Below, one piece after another: positions 12,801 to 25,974 of a stretch of 64,000 nucleotides of DNA (position 1 is the stretch's first letter; each line of letters opens with the position of its first letter). Source of the stretch: Micropterus salmoides (Eukaryota; Chordata; Actinopteri; Centrarchiformes; Centrarchidae); assembly GCF_014851395.1 (NCBI RefSeq), contig NW_024044348.1, positions 22,152,390-22,216,389 of the forward strand, read 5' to 3'. The notes beneath the pieces were generated by a model. The model made no database searches and was not told the origin of the DNA. It saw only the letters and a program-made list of their open reading frames with translations. Made by a program: the position numbers and the translations under genes.

Positions 12801-15800
12801 TAGCAGTGAGAAATTAACTGGGCGAGCCTTATTTAAGGATCCTCACCTTGTATATTATAAACTGGAATATTGTCTTCAGTTTGTTTTGTCCAGCACTGTG
12901 TTTCAGTAGATTAAAAAAAATTCAGAGTTAGATCTCTGCATACACATGTGGTCAACCTCCACCAAGACCAGTAAGCCCTGTCACCAAAATGGTGAATGGT
13001 TTTGAACTCACTATGTATTCTCAGCCACACAAAGTATGATAACCGGTCACACCCCTTGCTGTGAAAGCTGGACATTTTTATCAAGTAAAGTTCGAAGCTT
13101 TAAACAGTCCATGCACAGAATATGATTATTGTAAGGCACGGTCTGAATAATGTCAGTGGCCCTTTAAATCTTGAGCTGGCATGAAATCCTGTGTGAATGC
13201 TGCAAGAGCGTCGGAGGAGTAGAGAGTTCACTGTACACATGCAGGCATGAGGCTCCCGTGGCATAAATAAAACATGGGAAAGATTTGTGCTTCCTTTTGT
13301 AGAAAGACATGCTGGCCTTTCTCCTGTCCCTGCTGCTGTGACACACATGCAGAGGGAACGGTCTCTCCTCTTCAATATGCACATGTGCATGAGGCCTGTC
13401 TACTGCATTTGATTAATTTGGCTTGTTTCTGCCTGGTGTGATGCAGTCCCTGCTCAACACAACATTGTTTCCTTTCATTCCTGCTTTCCAGGATGACTGA
13501 ATTCCTAGTTGTGATTCAAAATGTTATTATTTGATAGGATCTAAATAAAACTGTTTCCCATAAGAATCAAACAATTTAAGAAGATACAATGTAAAACATT
13601 TAACAGTTAAACAGTTTAACCTTTCCAGTTTATCCATGACTCGATGATTTGATGAGTCCCTAATGGAGTAACGTGACATTTCAAATCATTATGGCTCGGC
13701 AGGCCTTTTTAGTACCCTGGCCACAATGTTACAAACATCTCTCCTACACAGATGTTTTTTCATTCCTTTCACTCCAAAAAGTTGAGCTGAGCTAAAGGAC
13801 TGTATTGAGGAAATTTAATTTAGGAAAAGCTCCTGTAGGCTCACGGAAAAGCTATCAGTTAAAATATCATTTGCTCTTTTTTGACACTTAACAACACACT
13901 TAAAATGTTCAGTGCATGTACTGATTGTTTACAGTATACCGTATGTATACTACATAACATTAAATTCTACATGGCATGCACTGTGTTGTACACAAACCTT
14001 GAGAGAATGTAGTTTTTTTTTTCGCAATGAAAGATGTTGCCCCATCCCTTTATATTTTAGTTATTGTTGTTTATTTTGAAAACATGTGCATTCATTTTTT
14101 TTTTGTTTGTTTTGTTTTGCAGGCCTTACCTGCTGGGGACTCATTGTGGTTCTCCTCATCAGAGTCAGCAAAAACTTCAGCCAGCTCCTGGTCAGACATG
14201 TCAGTCAGCTCAGTCAGATCCAGAAGGTCAAAGTGCACCTCCAAAGAAGACACACTACTCAGTGGTTCTACGAGGCATATAGACAAAACAGGGAAAGGTA
14301 ATTGATTAAAATTATACACCTGTGTTGGCTGACAGGGCAGAAAAAAAGCCACTCCTCAAAAAGAAGTGGAACTGCATATACAGTGGGTACGGAAGGTATT
14401 CAGACCCCTTTAATTTTTCACTCTTTGTTTCATTGCAGCCATTTTCCAAAAATCAAAAAAGTTCATTTTATTTCTCAGTAATGCACACTCAGCACCCCAT
14501 CTTGACAGAAAAAAACAGAAATGTAGAAATTTTTGCAAATTTATTAAAAAAGAAAAACTGAAATATCACATGGTCATAAGTATTCAGACCCTTTGCCGTG
14601 ACACTCATATTTAACTCAGGTGCTGTCTGTTTCTTCTGATCATCCTTGAGATGGTTCTACACCTTCATTTGAGTCCAGCTGTGTTTGATTATACTGGTTG
14701 GACTTGATTAGGAAAGCCACACACCTGTCTATATAAGACCTTACAGCTCACAGTGCATGTCAGAGCAAATGAGAATCATGAGGTCAAAGGAACTGCCTGA
14801 AGAGCTCAGAGACAGAATTGTGGCAAGGCACAGATCTGGCCAAGGTTACAAAAAGATTTCTGCTGCACTTAAGGTTCCTAAGAGCACAGTGGCCTCCATA
14901 ATCCTCAAATGGAAGACGTTTAAGACGACCAGAACCCTTCCTAGAGCTGGCCGTCTGGCCAAACTGAGCTATCGGGGGAGAAGAGCCTTGGTGAGAGAGG
15001 TAAAGAAGAACCCAAAGGTCACTGTGGCTGAGCTCCAGAGATGCAGTCGGGAGATGGGAGAAAGTTGTAGTAAGTCAACCATCACTGCAGCAATCCACCA
15101 GTCGGGGCTTTATGGCAGAGTGGCCCCACGGAAGCCTCTCCTCAGTGCAAGACACATGAAAGCCCGCATGGAGTTTGCTAAAAAACACCTGAGGGACTCC
15201 AAGATGGTGATAAATAAGATCCTCTGGTCTGATGAGACCAAAATAGAACTTTTGGCGTTAATTCTAAGCGGTATGTGTGGAGAAAACCAGGCACTGCTCA
15301 TCACCTGTCCAATACAGTCTCAACAGTGAAGCATGGTGGTGGCAGCATCATGCTGTGGGGGTGTTTTTCAGCTGCAGGGACAGGGCGACTGGTTGCAATC
15401 GAGGGAAAGATGAATGCGGCCAAGTACAGGGATATCCTGGACGAAAACCTTTTCCAGAGTGCTCTGGACCTCAGACTGGGCCGAAGGTTTACCTTCCAAC
15501 AAGACAATGACCCTAAGCACACCGCTAAAATAACAAAGGAGTGGCTTCACAACAACTCCGTGGCTGTTCTTGAATGGCCCAGCCAGAGCCCTGACTTAAA
15601 CCCAATTGAGCATCTCTGGAGAGACCTGAAAATGGCTGTCCACCAACGTTTACCATCCAACCTGACAGAACTGGAGAGGATCTGCAAGGAGGAATGGCAG
15701 AGGATACCCAAATCCAGATGTGAAAAACTTGTTGCATCTTTCCCAAAACGACTCATGGCTGTATTGGATCAAAAGGGTGCTTCTACTAAATACTGAGCAA

Positions 15801-18800
15801 AGGGTCTGAATACTTATGACCATGTGATATTTCAGTTTTTCTTTTTTAATAAATTTGCAAAAATTTCTACATTTCTGTTTTTTTCTGTCAAGATGGGGTG
15901 CTGAGTGTACATTACTGAGAAATAAAATGAACTTTTTTGATTTTTGGAAAATGGCTGCAATGAAACAAAGAGTGAAAAATTTAAAGGGGTCTGAATACCT
16001 TCCGTACCCACTGTACTCTGAATACACAGCCCATTGTGTGATGCCAATCCTGAATCTCCATTGTACTCATAATCAGATCAATAACTGGCTCTTACTGTAC
16101 TATTGTAAAATCTATTTCAACAAAGAACATGAGTACTCTTTCATCAGCTTTTATCTGTACATCTCTTGTGAAGCTATGTGCTCTCTACATCAGAAAGAAG
16201 AGATTTCTTGAGCTCGCCACTGTAGTCAGCGAGTGTCTCTGTTTCAGCCTGACACCTGTGTGTTAAACACAGGCATTGACTAAAGAATTGAAGCAAGAGC
16301 TTAAGCTCATGGAGATGAAAATAGCAAGTTCTTTAACACATTGTGGTATCCATCTTTCTCCTGGGTGTGTTGCACCTGTTCATTTCTGCACAAGGCTCTG
16401 ATTCCTCAGCAGGCACGGGTCACTACTGCTGTACACAACATGTGGTTAGTATGCGTTGACACGCCAGGCTCAGCATTCCAATCAGGCTGCCTCCAAAGCT
16501 GAATATATTATGTAATGTATGTAAATTGAAATATATTCAAAGACTGCAATACATCCTAGCAAGGGTTCAAGAACCTCTGCTTGAAGAACCTCTGCTTGCC
16601 TCAGCATCACCCAAATTAGGAACCAATTCTGTGTAACAGAGCTGAACTAATCTACCATTACAGTGAGAAAGATGTTTGGAGACTATACTAAGGCAGATGG
16701 AGGTGTGTTTGCATTTCCTTATGATTCAGTGGATGCCTACATGCCAGGCAACGTCAAGCCTGAATGGAACACTTCACTGGTTGTTTGGGCGTAACCTTGT
16801 GGAGAAAACGACGGGTTGTGCGACAGGTTGAAAGCTGTTATTATGCTACGTTGTTTGCCTGCTGTTTTCCAGGCTGTTTAAGATGGGCTGAAGAAGCAGA
16901 GCCCACTCTCCTGCTGCTACTTCATTTAATTCCTTGCATTGTACCTCCTGATCGAGCACATATGGATTTTAAGACAGCTGATCATCATGCTGAAGCAGTG
17001 GCTGCTGTGCCACATTTCAGAAGTGTTAAAAATACAAACCAGAAATGTCAGGCGACATGTGGAATGGAAAATAAGGAAGCAGTGACAATGAGAGAATACA
17101 AATAAGAAATGACTAAAGGCGATCAAACGCAAAGACCAACCTCACCTGTGCTTCATTTCACCCCATAATTTCTGCTCTATTCAAAATGTACAGTCCTACA
17201 GTCCAGTTTTACTGTCATGTTCATAACCAGGACAGGGTTACATGCCGGCCATAACCCAGGTAGATATGACAAGCATGAATATTACCAAAGCCAGTGACGG
17301 TGTGGCCAGCATAGATTCATAGATTCATGTCTACAAAAGGAGAGAGAATTAAGACTGACAGAGAATGACAACTAATATGAGGTAAGACTAAGGAAGGAGA
17401 AAAAAGCAGGAAAGAGAGGAATGGATGTGATAGTGCCATGTTACTCATTTTAAATGTTAAACCTTTAGGACAAATAATAAATTATATTGACAAATATCAC
17501 CCCAGATTTTACATACTAATAAAATGTATTCCCATAAAACAAGTGATTTCTCTTTCTTTAATGTAAAAACCTGCGGGATCCCCAGGGCTCCGTTCTAGTC
17601 CCCATCTATTGATTTGTTATACACATGTTCACTTCTATCCTCATATTACTAAATCCAAACCCACACTGTTTGGATGTCTGAGGACGAAGTCAACAATAAG
17701 CCTATTTGGCTCTCCAATAGCCCCAGAAATCCTGATCCATCGTCGTCCAGTATAAAGCTGTAAGCAAGTAATTTTTAAATGTGATCTTTCATGCTATTAC
17801 CAATTCCTATTTAGATCATAGAAACTTTGACTCATATCCCTTTCCAGTTACAGTCAGTCTCACATGATTAAAAATCCAGCCTTTGCCAAAAGAGATATGT
17901 CAGTTTTAGCATCTACCCCCTGGTTACTAAGCTAGTTCTGCCATCCTGACAATATCCAACTTCTGTATCAGACTGTGGAAAGAGCTGCCTGTGGCTTAAC
18001 ACATCACATTCATTTAATTGTTTACTTTGAATATATGTAAAACACAAACATCCGACAAGAAAATGCAATCAAATAAACAAATCAAAATGATTAAATAACA
18101 CAATAATAAATAATTAATAATAGTTACAGCCAAAGAATTTTCTTGAAACTCTTGTCAATTTCCTTACATATTCGAAAAGGAGAGGGAAGAAGAAAACAAA
18201 CTTTTCACCTCGTGTCCACAAATCAAATGCTTACAAATAATCTACCCTTCCAAATATTTACACATCTACTTTGTCATACCCAAAAGCAATTCAAAATGTA
18301 CATAAATTATTTAAAAAAGGAAAGAATGAATTTCAGCAACCCAGAAAAATGAAATAACAACAACAACAATTGAAAATACTAGCCCCAGAAAACACTCGTT
18401 GATAATTCACCCCCTTCTTCATCCCTATAACCCATGAAAACCATATCTTTATCCCTGATTTTAAACTGATTTTTGTTTGGACATTGCTTTAGATCCTCAT
18501 TGAGACTGTTCCATAGCTTTACTCCAGAGACTGAAATACAAAAACCTTTCCTGGTTGTCCGTGTCCTGTTTGTTTTGATTGTGTTTCCCTCTTAAATTAT
18601 AACCTCCCTCTCTCTCCCTGAACAATATTTGAATATTTCTGGGCAATAGGTTATTTTCGGCTTTGAACATATTTGGGCATTTATATTTAAGATCTATGAA
18701 TTTTAATAATTTATAATCCTTATTGCTCTTTTTTGGAGAATAGATAGAGAATGTAATAAACTTTTGTAGTTGTGTCCTTTATACCTGTACAGTAAAATAA

Positions 18801-21800
18801 TACATTATCCCTTTGAAGGCAAAGGGCAACATGAAACCTCATTATCGGGTGAACCTAACCAGCTTTCATTATCACACCATTAATTATCGCATATATTAAA
18901 TGTCTGTTGTTTGATGGTGGTTGATTCAGTGAAGATACACTGCAATATGCAACTTTTGGTCGACAAGAATCACATAGAACCTGTTTTGTTTTATTCATTT
19001 CATATTTTCCATAATTTCAGATTGCTTCTTGACTGTGTCTGTGAATATATATTGCATTTCCCTCCGGCTGGAAGGTGCCTGCTGAACAGCTATCAGTCAT
19101 TTTGCCCCCTATTGGGAAGAGTGAAGAAACTGTAGGCAGAGAAACAGGGAGGATGGAAATTGTGGAGGAGGAGAGGAAGAGAAAAAAAGCAGGATGGTGG
19201 GGGGAGATTGAGAGATGAAGCTGCGTAAGAAGGTTCATGTAAAAGAATACAAGGGGAAGCAAAAGTAGATGAAAAGGAAGAAAGGCATTATATAAAAAAT
19301 ACCCCTATTATTTCCTGCCATTATTTTCAAATGGTTTACAAGATTATTCCCATTGTGCTGTGCTTAATTTTTAACCACCTCTCCCCTATCTCTTTTTCCC
19401 TCTCCCACACCCTTTCTTTCTGAATAATTGATCAGTATGTTTTCTCTCCCAGGCAGAAACAACTGCCTCTCAAAAAGCCAATCAGGGGGAGCTCTGAGAT
19501 GCCAGGACTGACAATAGAGAATTCACGCTGAGACTTTTTGTCTACAGCAGATGGATGATTTAAAAGACTACAACCTCTTCTTACCTCTTCTTAGATATAC
19601 AGCCTGGTGGCTTGTAAAATTTTATTTGTGTTTACTGATCTATTTTGACTCCTCCATGATGACATTACATTTTTTTAGCATGTCCTTAATCTCGTACTTT
19701 ATATTCATGGCTTTACAGTTAATGCGTGTAAAATAAAGTGCCCTTCAATTTACTGAAAAGTACTATGTTTTCTTTCATTCAGAATATCACTGTCGGAAAA
19801 ATAATTGTTTGCGTGCTGTCAAGTTGACGTTCTATAAAAGGGGTTTTCTTTCATTTTCTTTCCCTTTTTTCCTTTCCTCTCTCTGCATGTAGAAAGGTAC
19901 AGATAGATCGAACTGAAGGAACAAAGAACAGGGAGGATGGGTAAGAGGGAAGAGTTCACATTTGGGAGAAGGGATGAGAGAGCGGAAGGGATGTGCCTTG
20001 CATGCTGGATCTGTGTAATCCCCTTCCCTCTCTACTGGCTCATCGGGTCTCTAAGGTCATCAGTCCAGCCTGAGCAGCTTGTGATGATGACTCTGATGGA
20101 AGACCAAGCAATGCCAAAAAATATTTTCCCTGACCAATATATCTGACTATGACACAATGACAGCATACAGGCACTCGACAGTTTTAATCATTAACAGGTC
20201 CAGTTCTTGTCCGTTGCAGGTAACTAATACATTCACACACACTCACAGAGGGTGCAATTTGGGGTTCAGCATCTTTCCTATGGGCACATGGAGACTGGAG
20301 GAGCTGGGGATCAACCACGACCTTATGATTAGTGGACGACCTGCTCACATGGCTGTGGCTCAGGAGGTAGAGGTCTCTCGGCTGTGGCTTGAGAACGCAC
20401 CGACACCGAAGTGCAGACCAGTGAGCGCTTTAGTGCAAGTCCATCAAAATGAAAACATGTTGCAAAACTCTTCTCAGTACGTCATGCTTTATTCACCACC
20501 CTGATGAAGGCAAGTTAACCAAAAATGTTTGATGAATATGGTTTACTGAAACAAGCTGTGCGACAGGTTTTAAATTTAAAAGGTATAATAAAATGTACTT
20601 AATCCCACATTTCTCTGTTCTTCCCTTTGACTCGTGGTTTCTGCTATTAAAGGTCAAAACAAGCAAACACACTTTTTTGCTCTCAGAGTACTAAACAGCA
20701 GTCACCATAAATTTTTAATATTCAATTCCTGCACATCCACCCACTCATAAAAACAAAAGGCAACTTATCCGCACTGCAGTTTTATATGGGTTTGTGTGTA
20801 TTAGTGCATGTTGTTGTTTTTCAGTGGTTTAACTGCCACAAACCAACTGACAACTTCTTCTTTCTGCGATATTAATATGTTTGTCTTTTTAAGGTACGCT
20901 CTTTGCTCTGGGCCTAAAAATAAATGTTGCAGATGACTCAGGAGCAACTGTAGTCCCCGTTTATGGAGACAAAACTGCAGCACTAGGAAGGAATGTGTTT
21001 CTGTGCCACTGAAGATGAAGCTGTGATGTGGCTCTGTGGATAAGAGCAGGTACATGTTTTTATGATGATTCCTGATCTCTTAATGAAGTGGTCAGAATGA
21101 ATGTACTGCAATCAGAGGGATAATACTTTTGTTTACATGTTCTCTCAAGATGGGATTTGAAGAGCAAATTGTGAATATTTGAAGCAGCAATGATCTTTCA
21201 TAGCTAAATACTATTAGCTGACCTGTCAGGTGGCATGGCTAGTTAGTAGGTCACAGAGACACACATACACATTAGGCTGTCACAAAAAATGTTTGGTTAG
21301 TGAAGCAGATAAAGGTGGCCTTGTCACCCATGTAGCCCCAGTATCCGTCTCTGTGGTTCTATGCCCCGGTCTCTGAGTGAGGCACGTACAGAGAAGCCTC
21401 TGTATGGTACTGATGCACAATGAGTCCTTTCAACCAAGGATAAGCTGCAGCGGTCTTTGAGAATGTGGGACCAGAATACCTCAAACAGGCAGTGATCTTT
21501 CAGTGGGTTTAAACATCAGAGAACATCAACCTGAACTTACTGGATTAGGATGTATATAGTCCAGAATGATATGTGTGAAATGTGTGTCAATAATGCATTA
21601 ACGCTCCACAGGCCTATTCAGGAGATTCATTATGTGTTAGTATTACTATTTTTCAGTAAAGATCCACAAGTCACTGTCACTGATAAGACATGTTTTTAGC
21701 AGAAGCAAGATATCCTCTGCCCTCCTTATTTAACATTCCTCATCACCTTCTTTGTTGGAGACACTTTCTATTGATTAGGTATCTTGCTCAAGGCATTTTC

Positions 21801-24800
21801 CACCCATGATTAGCCTAACAACTCCTTAACATTGATGAACATTCATCACCGTCACCACTGTTTCACACTCTTAATATCAACTTCTTGTCACCCCTTCCCC
21901 CAGGTACTCACGTCTCTTCTCCGTGATGTGCAGCAGGCTAGCAGTGTGCCCCGACAGGCCACCCTCCTCCCCTTCCCCCCCCGGATGCTGGAACAACTCC
22001 TTGGATAGGTCACCTGAGCTGGAGGGCTTCAGCAGCTTCTGGATGTCTTTATTGGGCTCTACCAGGACACAGGAATGGAGAGTGGGAGGGAGCAATGAGA
22101 ATAAAAAGATGGCTTTTTGGATTTTTAATAAAAGATTACATTAGAGCTGTTGGCTTATTTGCTCTACTTAACTCACTGTAGATCTCAGGCCTAGATCTAA
22201 TACAAAGGCACATCTTGAGGTATTGAAGGGGAAGAAATCCTTTAAGAAATCCCAACTAGTGAAAGAACTCAATATTCACTATGTGTCACATTCAGTTATT
22301 ATCCTCATTGTACAGCCGATATTGTGTTTGCCCAATCAATTACAGAATCTCAACCTGCCATGACTCCCCAGCTAACTGTATCACCTGCCCATGTATTGTT
22401 TGATTATCTCGATTTTACAATCATTTCCCCCCGTTTTGTCCTTGAATACATTCTTTAGTCAACACATGTGAATCAATATCATTTTGCATCTTTGTGTGCA
22501 TGTGTATAGACAGAGTTAAAGGTTCACTAGGCTCACTAGGTGATTCTAGTCTAATTCAACAGTTGTTACATTATCGTCATTTTAACGTTTTCTATAAAGA
22601 AAATGCTTTCTGAGAGCCTGATCATGCTCTTCCCTCAAGCCAGCCGAAAAAACATCTCCAACATCGATTCAAAATAGAAAAACAAGTTCACAGTATTATT
22701 AACAAATTTTGAAAATAGAAGGTGCTTAAAATAGCATCCGTTCAAATGCAGGAGAATGCGCACTCTCACCTATTTGACACAGCTGAAAATACAGTGGTGT
22801 TTGTGATGAGGCTCAGTGACGTAAGGACAAGAGTACAGAAGTGCTGCACTTTTAATTGAAAAATGCAGGAAATAATAACTGCAACACAAACTACATGAGT
22901 TTCCAGTGATATGAACAGTATAAACTTGTACTCCATTAAAAAATACATTTAACAGGAAACTATAACAACATTATAAATCTGTGTGTATATGGAGCAGCAT
23001 TTGGAAGTATAGATTTTTATAGGATAACACGCAGAGCTGATGGAGTATAGCAGCAGTGTGGGAGTATAGCAGCTTTCTGATGGGCCTCACCAGATGGCTG
23101 GTTTTAGCTATTTCTACTTGCAGTATGTTCCTAGACAGTTGAATTTCTCATATCAAATTAAAAGCCTGTTACAGCCAAAGCCAAGTCAGAATATGACAGA
23201 TTCTGATTTCAGCAGGAGAAGCACAGTATTCATTAAGGGCAATTGATTGTTTTCCCCAGCGAGGAGTCACACAGACTGAAAGACTATAGCGTTACCTCTG
23301 CTGTTATAATGAAATGTTTGTTCAATATTTAGACTCCCTGCAGCTTTGGTCTATTTCCATCACCTTCTTCACCAAACACTCGTTTTAGAAATCATGGATT
23401 ACTGTTTCCTGACCTTTCCACCTCTGCTTAAAGGAAGTTTATCATCCTCATCTTTTCCATTAACTGTAAAATAATTTTTTCGCCACAAGAGTATTGAGCT
23501 GTGGGAGTTGCAATGCATTCATAAAAACATTTACCATTTGAGCTATTTATGTTTTATCAGGAAATTACTCTTGTTTAGACCATAGGTAGAAGAATAGGAC
23601 ATTAGACCTCCTGTATGCCAATGTGAGGGAAGCTTACATTGCCACTGCTTTTCCCCCACTGGGAAAGTCTGATCATAACCTGGTCCTGCTCACGCCACAG
23701 TACAAACCACAGATCCAGACACAGTCCATGACCAAACGCTCCTTCAGGAAATGGTCTCCTGAGGCAGCGGAGGCTCTGAGAGACTGCTTTGAATGTACTG
23801 ACTGCAGGAAGCACATGATGAGGACATCAAGGGAGTCACACACTGCACTACTGACTACCTGAACTTCTGCATGGACGTTGTGGTCCCCACCAGAACGGTA
23901 CGCTGCTTCCCAAACAACAAGCCCTGGATCACCAGTAATGTCAAGGACACCCTGAACAGGAAGAAGGGGGCATTCAAGGATGGGCTGAGATGAGCTGAAG
24001 CGCGTACAGGGGGAACTCAAGGTCCACCTGAGAGAGGCGAAGGAGGACTACAGAAGGAAGGTAGAACAGAAGCTGCAGCACAACAACATGAGGGAGGTCT
24101 GGGATGGCATGAAAACCATCACAGGCAGCAAGAAGACGTACAGTATTGCAGGAGAGGGGGATGCTGGGAGAGCAAACCAGCTAAACCTTTTTTTTAACAG
24201 GTTTAATACTCCAGCTCCCACAACCAGCAATGGACCACTTCACACCACCATGTCCATCACCTCCCCCAATGCCACCACCATGTCCATCACCAAGGATCAG
24301 GTGAGCAGAGAGCTGAGGAGGCTCTGTCCAAGGAAAGCAGCAGGCCCGGACAGAGTGTGTCCAAGGATGCTTAAAGCCTGTTCTGCTGAACTGGGCCACT
24401 CCAGCATGTCTTCAACCTGAGCCTGCAGCTGGGGAGGGTCCCAGTGCTCTGGAAGACTTCATGTCTCATCCCGGTTCCCAAGAAAAAACACCCCAGGGAG
24501 TCGGGTGACTTCAGACCAGTAGCATTGACATCACATATCATGAAGACCTTTGAACAGCTGCTGCTACATGTCCTCAGACCCCAGGTTCACAATGGACAAG
24601 ATCCACTGCAGTTTGGATACCAGGAGAAGGTGGAGGATGCCATCCTCTATCTGCTCCACAGAGCCTACTCACATCTGGACAAGGTGAGCGGCGCTGTGAG
24701 ACAAGCTGACAGAGATGAGGGTGGACCACGCTTGGTGACATGGATTACGGACTACCTCACAGAGAGACCACAGGACATCAGACTGAAGGGCCACACGTCA

Positions 24801-25940
24801 GACATGGTGGTCAGCAGCACTGGAGCACCACAGGGGACCGTGCTCTCTCCCGTCCACTTCACCTTGTACACATCTGACTTCCAGTATAACACCGGGCTCT
24901 GCCACATGCAGAAATACTCAGACGATACTGTGATAGTTGGCTACATCAAGGATGGACAGGAGGAGGAGTATAGGAGCCTGGTAGAGGACTTTGTGAGGTG
25001 GTGCAGGACCAACCATCTGCAGCTGAACACCTCCAAGACCAAGGAGATGGTGGTGGACTTCAGAAGGAAGAAACCACATCTCCAACCCATGTCCATCGAG
25101 GGGGTCGATGTGGAGGTGTGTCAGGACTTACAAATATCTGGGGCTGCAGCTGGATGACAAGCTGGACTGGACAGAAAATATGGACACTCTCCACAGGAAA
25201 GGGCAGAGCCGTCTGTACTTCTTGAGAAGGCTGGGGTCCTTCAACATCTGCAAAAAACTGCTGCAGATGTTTTACCAGTCTGTGGTGGCCAGCATCCTCT
25301 TTTACGCTGTAGTTTGCTGGCTCAGCGGTGGGCTCAGAGCTGGACTCTCTAGTGACAGTGGCAGAAAGAAGGACCCTGGACAAACTGCTGTCCATACTGG
25401 ACAACGCCCACCACCCTCCGCACAACACCTTCATCGGGCAGAGGAGTGTGTTCAGTGTCAGATTGCTGTCCCAAATCTGCACTCTTTACTTTCATCTGCA
25501 CTCCATTTGCACTGTTTACTGTTCTGCACTGTTTCACTGTGGCTACTGTATTATAAGTTATTTTAATTTTAATTTTATTTTAATATAGGTTTAATGTATG
25601 TTTAATGAATGTATGTTTCGTGTGAATTTCCCTCGAGATAAGTATCTATCTATCTATCTATCTATCTATCTAGGTAGATGGTTCCTGCTGTTCTGATTAT
25701 ACAGTTTTCTAAGGCTTTGTCTGCTCATATATACGAAAAGGTTTAGTATTTTGGCGGAAGATGATTCTGGCTCTCGGCGAGGACGTTAATCGGTGACAGA
25801 AGAAAAGCGCATTCAAGAAAGTCACAGTACTATCCTTATGTATAGGAGGACATGTTTACACAGATGGCCTGTTATAGCTGCCACCTGCTGAAGCGGCTGT
25901 GAAGAAACCAGAGTAAATAACAAGAATATAAGTCACTTCT

Positions 25941-25974
<34 letters not shown>

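Larger units (their letters stand above)
6879..14129 (-). other. dbndd1: dbndd1 intron 3
   Basis: A 7.25 kb intron. It holds a CA microsatellite (8065-8086), a short dispersed repeat (about 10215-10380), a TA/T tract (11102-11131), a solo LTR (11208-11870) and a stretch near 12395-12530 that resembles a common fish interspersed repeat. Outside these I see nothing that reads as coding. Confidence 0.6.
14268..21911 (-). other. dbndd1: dbndd1 intron 2
   Basis: A 7.6 kb intron with a Tc1 element (14381-16013), a LINE 3' fragment (about 18130-18800) and a SINE-like composite (20225-20500). The remaining sequence is AT-rich and shows no supported exon on either strand. Confidence 0.6.
23600..25672 (+). 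mobile_element. 5'-truncated CR1/Rex-type LINE
   Basis: It starts within the end of the endonuclease domain (PPLGKSDHNLVLL), passes through a linker and the reverse transcriptase (SGDFRPVALTSHIMKTFEQL, TGAPQGTVLSPV, the active-site box YSDD) and the C-terminal TYKYLGLQLDDKLDW part. It ends with GAATTTCCCTC and a (TATC)n tail. Several frameshifts break it, and a deletion between SHLDK and RLVTWITDYL removes the first reverse-transcriptase catalytic aspartate region. It was inserted in dbndd1 intron 1. The exact clade (Rex1/Babar, CR1 or L2) is uncertain. Confidence 0.8.

Noticed and set aside
14027..14305. Three overlapping plus-strand frames ending near a GTAATT, with an apparent TTTTGCAG acceptor
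   Set aside because: All are shadows of dbndd1 exon 3 on the minus strand, which has the clear dysbindin-family sequence.
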